Shown one piece after another: positions 7,231 to 15,035 of a DNA stretch of 23,444 nt (position 1 is its first letter; the number at the start of each line of letters is the position of its first letter). The DNA comes from an uncultured Lentisphaeria bacterium (GTDB lineage Bacteria > Verrucomicrobiota > Lentisphaeria > Oligosphaerales > Oligosphaeraceae). The position numbers and the translations under genes are program-made. The stretch is taken from positions 1-23,444 of the forward strand of contig CAKUJM010000042.1 of assembly GCA_934661755.1 (NCBI GenBank). Direction: 5' to 3'. A model generated the notes under the pieces. The model saw nothing but the letters and a program-made list of their open reading frames with translations, did no database searches and had not been told where the DNA came from.

Positions 7231-9531
7231 CTATGGCTGTTGAGCTGCCGGCGCTGATTCTGCCGGTGCTGGCTCTGCCGGCGCTGGCTCTGCCGGTGCT
7301 GGCTCTGCCGGCGCTGCTGATGCGGGCTGGCACTGCAGGGCCGCCTCCGCCGCTGCGGAAGCCTGGCATTGGGCGCGTTTGGCCTTGAAGCGGCTGTAGC
7401 CGTACCATCCGCCCAGGAGCAGCAGGATGGCGGCGGCGGCAACGCAGATGATGCGGATGATCCGGCAGCGCGGAGTGCCCTCGGCTCCGGCGGGATAGCG
7501 TCCATTGCGCGAGAAGTTGCGGCGCTGTTTGCGGGTCAGCCGCAGCCGCGCGTTGATCGCCCAGCCATTCCCCTCCAGCAATGACGAGAGGTCCTGCCGC
7601 TGCAGCTTGATGATGGCCAGCAGGCTGATCGGCAGCAGCAGCACCGCCATTACGCACACCAGTGAAATGATGATCCCCCACACGCTCATGCTGGAGAGGG
7701 TCTTGCAGATGAAGGCCAATGCCGAGCTCAAGGCGGCGAAAGCCACGCCCAGCCCCATCAGCATCCCGCCTTTGTCGCCGGGCTTGGCGTTGGCGGCCTC
7801 CGCCTTCCTGGCCTGTTCGGCGGCCAACGCCTTCGGGTCGTTGATCGCCTTGTTGAATCCGCCCTCCAGGGCCTTCTCGGAGGCGTCGGAGAGCGTGGAG
7901 ATCTTGTTCTCGATGATTTTGCCGATTTTGCTGAATGGCGCAATGAGCGCCTCCCTGACGCAGACCGGGTTCTCGATCACCTTGACAATCCTGGCGTTGT
8001 ATTGCGCCCCGGCCAGGTCAAAGTAGATTCCGCGCTTGCCGGCGGTGAGATTGCCCTTGTCGCCGATGGTCACCGGCGCGGCCAGGGTCGTCGGAGACGG
8101 CTTGGTGTCGACTTCGAAATAGACGATGAAGAGGCTGCTGTTGGCCGCCATGGCGGAGTGCGCCGCCAGGTTGTCCACCGGCAGCGCCAGGTTGAACCAG
8201 CGGCTGTCGATCACCAGCCTCCCGCGCTCAAATAGGGTCGGGATGCCCTTCTGGTCGCGCTTGTAGAGGTCGGGGAAGCTGATGAAGTTGTTGCAGAGCT
8301 TGACCAGGTTCCCCAGGTAGAGCAGGAGCTGCTCGACGCTGGTGGCGCCCTTGAGGATCTCCGCCACGGCGGCGTCACGGGCGGCCAGGTCCGCACCCAG
8401 CTCCGGCAGCGATGGCTCCGCAACATACCGCCGCAGCCGTTCCTCCGGGATGGCGCGGCAGATCGCCCCCCGGATCCCGGCGGCGTACTTGCGGAACGGC
8501 GCGAACCGGTCATTCACCCTCGCCCAGCCCTCGGCCGTCAGGGCACGGACGTCATTGCCCAATACCGGAATGAGGATCCTGGAGGTGACTTCCTTCCACC
8601 AGCCGCGATATAGCGGGTTGATCTGCTGGCCGTCAAACAGCGGCAACGCGCCGTCCTTGTTCGGCTGGACAATCGGCAACGCCTTGAGATGCTCGGTGAC
8701 GCCTGGCCAGGACGCGGGGTCAAGCGGCGCCGGCGCGCCATCGGACTGCAGGATCTTCCCGTCCAGGCGCACATCGAAGAACTGCATCTGGCATAGCCTG
8801 AAAAAGTCGTCGACCAACTCCGAATGACGGCCCAGCAACGACTCCAGATCGCCGGTGGATGCGCCGAAGGCCATGATGGCGGTGGCGCTCTGGCCCGCGG
8901 GAATCGCGCCCTCGTCACCCCATGACAGATACTCGGCGGCGGCCTTCAGGAAACTGCCGTACTGCTCCAGGGTGACGCCGCGTGTGCCGTCGACATCCTG
9001 GGTGCCGCCGGTGGCGGTCACGGCGTCCTCAATCAGCGAGGCGACCAGGCCGGCCTTGGCGGCGTCCCTGGTCTCGGTGGCGGTCTTGACCGTCATGACG
9101 CCGTCGCCATTGAGCGGGCGCGAGGTGTGGATCTCCATGAACTTGCGCACCGTGGCCAGGTCGATGACGTCGTGTCGCGGGCATCCCAGGTCATCGAGGA
9201 TGTACTTTGCGGAATGCTCCACCGCCTGCCCGACGGCATTGCCGGTGTTGATCTGCGTGATGTCGAGGCAGCCGCAGAAATCCTCGGTGATCTTGTCCTT
9301 GTGGGGATAGACCTCCAGCAGCCAGCGGATGGCGTCCTTGATCTCCGAGGTGGTGATGTTCCCGCTGTTGTCGTTGTCGACCAGCCTGATGAACTTCGGA
9401 TCGCAGGTGTAGGCGCTGTTCGGCGCGCTCATGGCCACCCACAATGCCTCGTCCAGTTGCAGTGCGTCCTCCAGGTCATTGCCATTGCGGATGACCAGCT
9501 GGTAGGCTTTTCCTTGCCGTATGAATTTCAT
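7231..9531 (-). CDS. Unrecognised 766-residue membrane protein with N-terminal EF-hand
   Basis: I do not recognise this family. Residues 52-63 form a canonical EF-hand calcium loop (Asp52, Asp54, Ser56, Gly57, Ile59, Glu63). RPLNGDGVM around 138-146 may be a degenerate second loop. Residues 1 to about 530 lack obvious membrane segments. A charged, Ala/Lys-rich linker (about 531-589) leads to three hydrophobic segments at about 590-608, 617-641 and 691-712, with a basic loop between the second and third. The last 27 residues are a Pro/Ala/Glu repeat encoded by a 15-bp DNA repeat. There is no signal peptide, so the large N-terminal part should be cytoplasmic unless secreted by another route. 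No clear Shine-Dalgarno sequence is seen. It lies 44 bases after the beta-CASP RNase and 36 before the LolA-like gene, apparently in the same operon. Confidence 0.8.
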   Translation of the reverse strand: MKFIRQGKAYQLVIRNGNDLEDALQLDEALWVAMSAPNSAYTCDPKFIRLVDNDNSGNITTSEIKDAIRWLLEVYPHKDKITEDFCGCLDITQINTGNAVGQAVEHSAKYILDDLGCPRHDVIDLATVRKFMEIHTSRPLNGDGVMTVKTATETRDAAKAGLVASLIEDAVTATGGTQDVDGTRGVTLEQYGSFLKAAAEYLSWGDEGAIPAGQSATAIMAFGASTGDLESLLGRHSELVDDFFRLCQMQFFDVRLDGKILQSDGAPAPLDPASWPGVTEHLKALPIVQPNKDGALPLFDGQQINPLYRGWWKEVTSRILIPVLGNDVRALTAEGWARVNDRFAPFRKYAAGIRGAICRAIPEERLRRYVAEPSLPELGADLAARDAAVAEILKGATSVEQLLLYLGNLVKLCNNFISFPDLYKRDQKGIPTLFERGRLVIDSRWFNLALPVDNLAAHSAMAANSSLFIVYFEVDTKPSPTTLAAPVTIGDKGNLTAGKRGIYFDLAGAQYNARIVKVIENPVCVREALIAPFSKIGKIIENKISTLSDASEKALEGGFNKAINDPKALAAEQARKAEAANAKPGDKGGMLMGLGVAFAALSSALAFICKTLSSMSVWGIIISLVCVMAVLLLPISLLAIIKLQRQDLSSLLEGNGWAINARLRLTRKQRRNFSRNGRYPAGAEGTPRCRIIRIICVAAAAILLLLGGWYGYSRFKAKRAQCQASAAAEAALQCQPASAAPAEPAPAEPAPAEPAPAESAPAAQQP
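7251..7320. repeat. 15-bp tandem repeat coding for a Pro-Ala-Glu C-terminal tail
   Basis: Four units of the pattern GGYGCTGGCTCTGCC start at 7251 (slightly diverged), 7266, 7281 and 7296, and a partial unit follows at 7311. Units alternate between GGC and GGT at the third base, giving a 30-bp higher-order period. Being a multiple of three, unit gain or loss would only lengthen or shorten the repeated AEPAP tail of the membrane protein. Confidence 0.9.
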
Positions 9532-9575
9532 GGTTGGGAAGGCGGTATGTGTCTTTTTGGTTGCGGCGGTCGGCG

Positions 9576-10970
9576 CTAGTCCAGCGTCACCTGCTGCTGG
9601 TATTCGGGGACCATTGCGTCCCAGCCCTTTTCAGCGGTGATCCGCTGGCAGAAGGCCGAGGACGCATCCGGCTCGCCGTGGGTGACGAAGACCCGCCGGG
9701 GCGTGCCCTTGATGGTGTCCAGCCAGCGCATGAGCTCGTTGCGGTCGGCATGGGCGGAAAAGCCGGAAATCCGCTCGATCTGGGCGTTGACATGGTAATT
9801 CTCGCCGAGGATGCGCACCTCCTTCTCGCCGTCGAGGATGATGCGTCCGAGGGTGTTCTGGGCCTGGTATCCGACAAAGAGCACCGTGCACTCCGGACGG
9901 TCGATGTTCTTGGTCAGATGGTGCTTGATGCGCCCGCCGGTGCACATGCCGGAGCCCGCAATGACAATCACCGATCCCCGGATGTGGTTGATGGTCTTGG
10001 AGTCCGCGGCGCTTTTGACCAGGGTGATGTTGGAGATGCGGTAGCGCCGCGCCAGACGGATGGCGTCGGTGTCCAGCAACATCGGATAACGTGCGAAGAT
10101 CTCGCTGACCTTGGAGGCCATCGGGCTGTCGACAAAAATCCGCAGGTGGGGGATCTGGTTGTCGTGGGTGAGCAGCGCCAGGAAGTAGAGCAGTTCCTGG
10201 GTGCGCTCGATGGCGAAGCTGGGAATGATCAGGTTGCCGCCGGCTTCGCAGGTGCGGTTCACGATCCGCGCCAATTCCCCGGGAATGCTCGCCGGCTCTT
10301 CATGTTCGCGGTTGCCGTAGGTGGACTCGACAACCAGGTAGTCCGCATCGCCGACTTTCTCCGGGTCGCGCAGCAACGGCATGTTCCAGCGCCCGACATC
10401 GCCGGAAAAGACGACCCGCCGCCTCTCATTGCCGTCGGTGATGGTGAAGCGCACCGACGCGGCCCCGAGGATGTGCCCGACCTCCAGGAACTCGATCTGG
10501 ATGCCCTCCGCCAGTTGCATCGGGCGGTGGTTGTCCCAGCAGGAAAAATGGCCGGCGACCGCCTCGGCGTCCTCTTCGGTGTACAGCGGCTCTTCCTTGA
10601 AGGGGCCGCGACGGCCCTCGCGCTCATGGCGCAGCCGCTTGAACTCGGCGTCTTCCTCGTTGATGCGTCCGCAATCCTCCATCACCACCTTGGCGATTTC
10701 CGCGGTGGCGCTGGTGCAGTAGATCTCGCCGTCATAGCCATCGCGGATCAGCCGCGGCAGCCGTCCGCAGTGGTCAAGGTGGGCGTGGGTGAGCACGACT
10801 GCGTCCAGCTTGCGCGGCGAAATCGGGAAGCGCTCCCAGTTGCGGCCCTTCAGGTCGTGCTCCTGGTACAGCCCGCAGTCGATCATGATGTTCCTGCCGT
10901 TGGCCTGCAATAAATAGCATGAGCCGGTGACATTGCCTGCCGCGCCGTGAAAACTTAATTTGATGTCCAT
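9576..10970 (-). CDS. Metallo-beta-lactamase / beta-CASP RNase (CPSF73-like)
   Basis: The 464-residue protein has the full zinc-site set of the beta-CASP nucleases: HAHLDH at 62-67, GH at 165-166, SGD at 189-191, SAHAD with His407 and THGEP with His431. The beta-CASP insertion lies between about 215 and 380, with ESTYGNREHE (215-224) and the GSGMCTGGR segment (339-347). Relatives are endo- or 5'-exoribonucleases that process or degrade RNA, working in the cytoplasm. The ATG at 10970 is chosen because the conserved start of the fold follows at once and AAGG lies about 8 bases upstream; a frame back to 11003 is an extension only. It appears to be the first gene of the seven-gene array, with a structured leader of about 110 bases upstream. 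Confidence 0.92.
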   Translation of the reverse strand: MDIKLSFHGAAGNVTGSCYLLQANGRNIMIDCGLYQEHDLKGRNWERFPISPRKLDAVVLTHAHLDHCGRLPRLIRDGYDGEIYCTSATAEIAKVVMEDCGRINEEDAEFKRLRHEREGRRGPFKEEPLYTEEDAEAVAGHFSCWDNHRPMQLAEGIQIEFLEVGHILGAASVRFTITDGNERRRVVFSGDVGRWNMPLLRDPEKVGDADYLVVESTYGNREHEEPASIPGELARIVNRTCEAGGNLIIPSFAIERTQELLYFLALLTHDNQIPHLRIFVDSPMASKVSEIFARYPMLLDTDAIRLARRYRISNITLVKSAADSKTINHIRGSVIVIAGSGMCTGGRIKHHLTKNIDRPECTVLFVGYQAQNTLGRIILDGEKEVRILGENYHVNAQIERISGFSAHADRNELMRWLDTIKGTPRRVFVTHGEPDASSAFCQRITAEKGWDAMVPEYQQQVTLD

Positions 10971-11003
10971 GGTTGTTACCTTGTGTTGGAGAGACGATTG
11001 CAC

Positions 11004-11083
11004 CTGACTGCCGTGAAGCCATGGGGATTTTTCGCCAACTCACCGTCCCTTCACGAAGGGCAAAGAATCCCCGTGACGGATTG
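11004..11083. repeat. Degenerate, shortened copy of the palindromic element (copy 4) in the RNase leader
   Basis: CCGTGAAGC-CA-TGGGGATTTTTCGCC resembles the left arm of copy 2 (CCGTGAAGCTGGGGACTTTGCGCC), and GGGCAAAG near 11059-11066 resembles its right inner arm. The central AT-rich core is missing. It still folds: GGGGATTTTT (11023-11032) pairs with AAAGAATCCCC (11062-11072), and CCCTTC (11048-11053) with GAAGGG (11056-11061). It lies between a promoter-like TATATT and the RNase start codon, so it would be in the 5' untranslated region of the array. Relationship to the other copies is likely but not certain. Confidence 0.55.
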
Positions 11084-11090
11084 AGGGAAA

Positions 11091-11101
11091 AATATAACCC
11101 G
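11091..11101 (-). promoter_or_regulatory. Possible promoter -10 region for the RNase-led array
   Basis: The minus strand reads CGGGTTATATT, identical over 11 bases to the site upstream of the helicase gene (5790-5800). Both sit in gaps and point toward the following gene. The start point would be near 11084, giving a leader of about 110 bases. No TTGACA-like -35 is present at normal spacing, so this may depend on another factor or be coincidental. Confidence 0.4.
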
Positions 11102-11125
11102 ATTATGCGTCGCCGGCTGCGTGAG

Positions 11126-11211
11126 CGGCGGCTCGCGCAACGGCGGCTCGTGAGGCATTTGCGTCAAGCCGCCCCGAAATGGCCGTGGAGATGCCGTGGA
11201 TCCACGGGGCG
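11126..11211. repeat. Non-coding cluster of short direct and inverted repeats
   Basis: CGGCGGCTCG occurs twice, at 11126-11135 and 11141-11150. CGCCCCG (11170-11176) is the exact reverse complement of CGGGGCG (11205-11211). Inside this pair lies the perfect 14-bp palindrome CCGTGGATCCACGG (11194-11207). The stretch could form a stable RNA hairpin. It sits in the 389-base gap between the GT39-like gene and the RNase gene, between copies 4 and 2 of the dispersed element. The short open frames here are made of repeat sequence and I do not call a gene. Confidence 0.6.
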
Positions 11212-11231
11212 CTGCGACAAAGGCTTTTTCC

Positions 11232-11351
11232 CTGGATTCCGTGAAGCTGGGGACTTTGCGCCATGATTTCGCCATTTTTCGGTCACGTACTTCCGTGCGA
11301 TCCCTCAAAATTCCTCATTCTGGCGCAAAGGCACCAGCCTCACGAATCCAG
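11232..11351. repeat. Dispersed palindromic element, copy 2 (inverted orientation)
   Basis: CTGGATTCCGTGAAGCTGG (11232-11250) faces CCAGCCTCACGAATCCAG (11334-11351), an inverted repeat with one mismatch and one missing base. Its reverse complement aligns end to end with copy 1, sharing GGAATTTTGAGGG, GTGACCGAAAAATG and GCGAAATCATGGCGCA. A second inner stem, CTTTGCGCCA with TGGCGCAAAG, is perfect in this copy. It begins 8 bases after the stop codon of the GT39-like gene, where it could end or stabilise that transcript. Confidence 0.9.
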
Positions 11352-11359
11352 TCTCCCCG

Positions 11360-13198
11360 TCAATCCGCTTTCGTCTCCAGCTCCACATTCGCCTCCAGGC
11401 CGTACTCCAGCTGGAAGCTTCTGGCGGCGATCCGGGTCCGCCCGTAGTCACGGAGGGTGTCGGCGACAAATGCGATGCCGTGGGCCGCCGGCGGGAAGCC
11501 GAATTGCAGTACCGCTTCCGGTGCGGCCGCGGCGGTGAACTCCCACGCCAGCCATTGCGCCTGGCGTTCGTGCACCAGCCTGGGGAGGGCCGGGACCGGC
11601 CGGCCGTTCATCCGCAGCCGCACCCGCGGCGGCGCAGACGCGCCGCGCGGAACGATCACCTGAAGCAGCACCCGGATCGCACGCGTCCCGCCGCTCCCGG
11701 ATTCGCCGGTGATCAGCCGCTTGGTGAGCGTGAGGCCGCCGGACGGAGTCTCGACCGGGATCATCCCGCCATCCAGCAGCGGGCCGTGGTCATACCTGAT
11801 CCGACGCCCCTGGTAGCTCATCGCATAGCCGTCCGGACGGAAGCGGCGATGGAGCGCCGGCAGGACACTTCTGCGGTAGATGCCGTAGGCGCCGCAGACT
11901 GCGTACGCCGCGACCGCCAACGCCAGCGCAGTGCAGGGGAGCGCATTGCGCTCCAGCGATGCGCGAAAACGGATCTGCCGGATCGACAGCGTCAGAAATC
12001 CCGCGCCCGCCACCGCCAGCAGCGGCAGCGCGCCGATGCGGAAGCGCGCCAGGATGTAGAATGCACTGGTGGCCAGCCAGTAGGCGACCAGCATCCATGA
12101 CAGCATCAGCCACTTCCTTCGCCGGATGACGCCGCCATGGCGCAGCAGGAAGGCCAGCCCAAGCGTGCCGATTACCGCCCATGGCAGCAGCACCGGCAAA
12201 TGCAGGATGCGGCTTTGGCTGGCGTGCGGTTCGAACGAGATGTTGTTGGGGATTTCGGTCCTGTCCCAGAAACACAGCAACTTCCGGAAGACCAGATCGG
12301 CGAAAAGCGCGGGTTCGCGCCGAAGCCACCGGAGGATGTTTTGCGGCACGCTGCAACTGCGGTCGGCCTCCTGGGCACACCACTGGTGGTAGGTCCGCGG
12401 ATATTCCAGGCCGCCGGCAGGGGCCTCCGGCGAATTGCCCAGCGCCAGCACCTTCCCGCCTGCCACCGATGCGCCGCAAAGGTGCCCGGTGCTCCGGCTG
12501 TTGTGGACTGCATAGGGCAAAATCGGCATGGCATAGCATAGCGCCCCGATTGCCAACGCCATGACCAGCCGCCGCGGAGAGGCACGGTGCTGCCATGCCA
12601 GCAGCGCAACCATCCCCGGAAGCCATAGCACGGCGCTTCCGCGGGTGATGACCGCAAGCCCAAGGCATGACGACAGGCCGATGACCGCCCGGATGCGCAG
12701 TGGCCGCGCCATGGCGGACAATGCAAAATAGAGCGTGAGCACCACCCAGAAACTGAAGCATGTCTCCAGCAGCAGGTACGGTGTGTAGAAGATGTGGTAG
12801 CGCGACAATGCCAGAATCGCCGCCGCGATTATCCCCGCCAGACGTCCGAACAGCCGCGCCGCGCAAATGCCCGACAATGCCACGCAAGAGGCGCCCAGCA
12901 GCGATTGGATGATGATGACCGGCCAGACGCCGCCCGATGGTGAAAAACAGTACGCCAGCGGCAAAAGGATGGTGTAATAGAATGGCTGGTAGTCGAAAAC
13001 CGACGGCCAAATCCCCTGCCGGATCTGGAGGGCCAGACGCCGATAGGTCGCCATGTCGGTGACCTCCAGCGGATTGGCAACCGCCGCCGTCCCCGACAGC
13101 TCCCAGCCGGCCCCCAGCCGCAACGCCAGCGCCAGCAACGCCAGCGCCGCCAGCGCCCACCAGAAAAAAAGCCGACGTTTTTTGGCGTCCAGTCTCAT
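11360..13198 (-). CDS. Integral membrane glycosyltransferase, GT-C fold (GT39/ArnT-like)
   Basis: The 612-residue protein has an N-terminal membrane segment (about 11-28) followed by a loop with EVTDMATYRRLA (about 45-56), where GT-C enzymes keep their acidic catalytic residue. DYQPFYYTILLPLAYCF follows, like the QPPxYxxLL segment of ArnT/PMT-type enzymes. At least eight further hydrophobic segments extend to about residue 430, and the C-terminal 180 residues look like a soluble beta-rich domain. Such enzymes transfer sugars from polyprenyl-phosphate donors to envelope glycolipids or proteins on the periplasmic side. Donor and acceptor cannot be told. The start codon is one base after the sugar kinase stop codon, so translation is probably coupled. 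No classical aspartate pair beyond the first loop is evident, so activity is inferred. Confidence 0.72.
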   Translation of the reverse strand: MRLDAKKRRLFFWWALAALALLALALRLGAGWELSGTAAVANPLEVTDMATYRRLALQIRQGIWPSVFDYQPFYYTILLPLAYCFSPSGGVWPVIIIQSLLGASCVALSGICAARLFGRLAGIIAAAILALSRYHIFYTPYLLLETCFSFWVVLTLYFALSAMARPLRIRAVIGLSSCLGLAVITRGSAVLWLPGMVALLAWQHRASPRRLVMALAIGALCYAMPILPYAVHNSRSTGHLCGASVAGGKVLALGNSPEAPAGGLEYPRTYHQWCAQEADRSCSVPQNILRWLRREPALFADLVFRKLLCFWDRTEIPNNISFEPHASQSRILHLPVLLPWAVIGTLGLAFLLRHGGVIRRRKWLMLSWMLVAYWLATSAFYILARFRIGALPLLAVAGAGFLTLSIRQIRFRASLERNALPCTALALAVAAYAVCGAYGIYRRSVLPALHRRFRPDGYAMSYQGRRIRYDHGPLLDGGMIPVETPSGGLTLTKRLITGESGSGGTRAIRVLLQVIVPRGASAPPRVRLRMNGRPVPALPRLVHERQAQWLAWEFTAAAAPEAVLQFGFPPAAHGIAFVADTLRDYGRTRIAARSFQLEYGLEANVELETKAD

Positions 13199-13199
13199 T

Positions 13200-14105
13200 T
13201 CAGTGCGTCATGGGCTGCACCTCGGAGCGTTTCGGGATGGAGACGCTGGCTCCGGCGCGTCCGACGCAGATGGCGCTGGCGCGCGTCGCGGTCTGCATTG
13301 CCTCCAGCGGGGTGCATCCGGCGGCGATATCCGCCAGATAGTATCCGATGAAGGTGTCGCCGGCCGCCGTGGTGTCCACGACCCTCTCCACCCGGCATGC
13401 CGGAACGGCGTCAATCTGGCCGCTGGCGGCGTCCATGCGGCATGAGCCGCCAGCGCCGAGGGTGAGCAGCAGATTGGCGTGCGGATATTTGCGGTGCAGG
13501 GCGTCAAGGACTTCCCCGGCGTTGCCGCCGTCCGCCAGCTCCGCGAGGCCGGCGCCCTCGCTCTCATTGACAATCAGGGTGTCGACCAGTTCCAGCGGCA
13601 ACGCACGGGCGTCGTCATTCATCGGGGCGGGATTCAGGAAGATGCGCATGCCGCGCCCGGCGGCGATGCGCATTATCTGCGGCATGGCGGAAATTTCGTT
13701 CTGCAGCAGCAGGATGTCGCCTTCGCCAAAATCAGCCATGGCCTGTTCCGCCTGTTCCGAAGTGATCAGCCGGTTGGTGCCGCCGAAAAGCACGATGCAG
13801 TTTTCGCCGGTGAGTGAGACCTGGATCATGGCGTGGCCGCTCGGATTGGCGTCATCCACCGCCAGATGGCGGCAATCCACGCCGTCGGACTCCAGCAGCT
13901 GGCGGAGGAACAGCCCGTCGGCGCCGATGCGTCCGGCATGGAAGCATTTTGCCCCCGCCCTTGCCAATGCAATCGACTGGTTGAGGCCCTTGCCGCCGGG
14001 GAAGGTCCGGCAGCTGCGGGCGGCAATGGTCTGGCCCGGCCGCACAAACTCGTCGACGGCGTAGACGTGGTCGATATTGAGGGAGCCGAAATTGAGAATC
14101 TTCAT
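13200..14105 (-). CDS. rbsK: Ribokinase (PfkB family carbohydrate kinase)
   Basis: The 301-residue protein carries the PfkB signatures: GGKG at 37-40 in the substrate site, NPAP at 158-161, the NESE segment at 180-183 and DTTAAGDTF at 244-252 with the catalytic base Asp250. GRAGASVSIP near the end is typical of ribokinase. It would phosphorylate ribose or another sugar with ATP in the cytoplasm; the exact sugar is not certain, and no ribose transporter or regulator is nearby. The ATG at 14105 matches the family start (MKILNFGSLNIDHV). A 33-codon in-frame extension to 14204 is encoded by copy 3 of the dispersed repeat and should not be counted as protein. Directly followed by the membrane glycosyltransferase. 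Confidence 0.88.
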   Translation of the reverse strand: MKILNFGSLNIDHVYAVDEFVRPGQTIAARSCRTFPGGKGLNQSIALARAGAKCFHAGRIGADGLFLRQLLESDGVDCRHLAVDDANPSGHAMIQVSLTGENCIVLFGGTNRLITSEQAEQAMADFGEGDILLLQNEISAMPQIMRIAAGRGMRIFLNPAPMNDDARALPLELVDTLIVNESEGAGLAELADGGNAGEVLDALHRKYPHANLLLTLGAGGSCRMDAASGQIDAVPACRVERVVDTTAAGDTFIGYYLADIAAGCTPLEAMQTATRASAICVGRAGASVSIPKRSEVQPMTH

Positions 14106-14113
14106 GGTGTTCG

Positions 14114-14236
14114 CCTGGGGCCGTGAAGCGGGTGATTCTGCGTCAGAATGGGGAATTTTGAGGGGGCGTGCCGGGAATGCGTGTCCGGAAAATGACGAAA
14201 TCATGGCGCAAATGCGCCGACTGCACGGAATCGGGG
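14114..14236. repeat. Dispersed palindromic element, copy 3 (degenerate ends)
   Basis: This copy has the same orientation as copy 1. The core is well kept: CAGAATGGGGAATTTTGAGG, GCGTGCCGGGAATGCGTG and AATGACGAAATCATGGCGCA. The outer arms are weaker (CCGTGAAGCGGG at 14121-14132 against CCGACTGCACGG at 14218-14227). It fills the gap between the rsmG stop codon and the ribokinase start codon, ending about 8 bases before the ribokinase ATG on one side and touching the rsmG stop on the other. Confidence 0.88.
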
Positions 14237-14237
14237 G

Positions 14238-15035
14238 TCAGCCACTGGTGACCCTGGCCTTCCTGGCCTTGCGCGGATCTAGCCGTTCCTTCTTGAGCGC
14301 GAGGATGATATGGTGATCGGGATCCTCCGGGGACAGCCGCAATACCACGTCATCGACCTGCTCAAAGCCGAAATACGGGCAGATGCGCTCGAATTCCGCG
14401 CCTTCGGTCTCCGGCCAGCTGGGGCCTTTGAGCAGCACGAAAACTCCGCCGGTGGCCAGCAGCGCCGATGCGTCCTCCAGCAACTCGACGCCCCGGCCGA
14501 CGGCACGGGCGGTGACAATCGCGCTGCGGTGCTCCAGATCCGGCCGCAGCTGCCCGATCTGGCGGCCGCGGCAGGCGAACGCCTGCGCCTTGCCTTGGCG
14601 CGGGATCAGCGGAATCGATGCGTTGAGGAACTCCACCTTCTTGTGCTTGGCGTCGATGAGGCAGAATTGCTGCGACGTCAGCCAGGTCATCAGCGGCAGG
14701 CCGGGATAGCCGCCGCCGGAGCCCAGATCCGCCACCACCGATCCGGCCTCCAGCATCGGCGCGACAATCGGCAGAACCGACAGCGAGTCCAGCAGCTGGA
14801 ATTTGAGGTATTCGGACGGCGCGGTGATGCGGGTGAGGTTGAGCCAGCCATTGACTCCCAGCAGGTGGCTGTAGAGCTTCTCCAGGGTTGCGCGATGGCG
14901 GTCGGCGTCCGGAATTGACAGCGCCTCGCACGATGCGCAGAAGCGCCGCCATTCCGCTTCCGGGAAATGCACCTGCCCGTAGCGTTCCGGGAGAAAATCC
15001 GCCGGGTCGTATTCTCGTGGCGATTGAGGCGTCAT
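14238..15035 (-). CDS. rsmG: 16S rRNA (guanine-527-N7)-methyltransferase RsmG
   Basis: The 265-residue protein has the RsmG signatures: LNLTRI near 65-70, the LLDSL segment at 81-85, the SAM-binding loop DLGSGGGYPGLPL at 103-115 and TARAV in the second half of the Rossmann fold. RsmG methylates G527 in the 530 loop of 16S rRNA; its loss in other bacteria gives low-level streptomycin resistance. The N-terminus is about 40 residues longer than in compact homologues and rich in charged residues. The ATG overlaps the flavin reductase stop as ATGA, so it is the last gene of the hldD operon and probably translation-coupled. The tail ends in a basic LDPRKARKARVTSG stretch. Confidence 0.95.
   Translation of the reverse strand: MTPQSPREYDPADFLPERYGQVHFPEAEWRRFCASCEALSIPDADRHRATLEKLYSHLLGVNGWLNLTRITAPSEYLKFQLLDSLSVLPIVAPMLEAGSVVADLGSGGGYPGLPLMTWLTSQQFCLIDAKHKKVEFLNASIPLIPRQGKAQAFACRGRQIGQLRPDLEHRSAIVTARAVGRGVELLEDASALLATGGVFVLLKGPSWPETEGAEFERICPYFGFEQVDDVVLRLSPEDPDHHIILALKKERLDPRKARKARVTSG

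Noticed and set aside
9534..10913. Plus-strand open frame of 459 codons opposite the beta-CASP RNase
   Set aside because: The opposite strand has all catalytic motifs of a known enzyme; this frame has none and no plausible ribosome-binding site.
11051..11308. Minus-strand 85-codon frame in the repeat-rich gap
   Set aside because: It is translated entirely from the palindromic element and neighbouring inverted repeats, lacks a domain, and matches repeat DNA rather than a gene.
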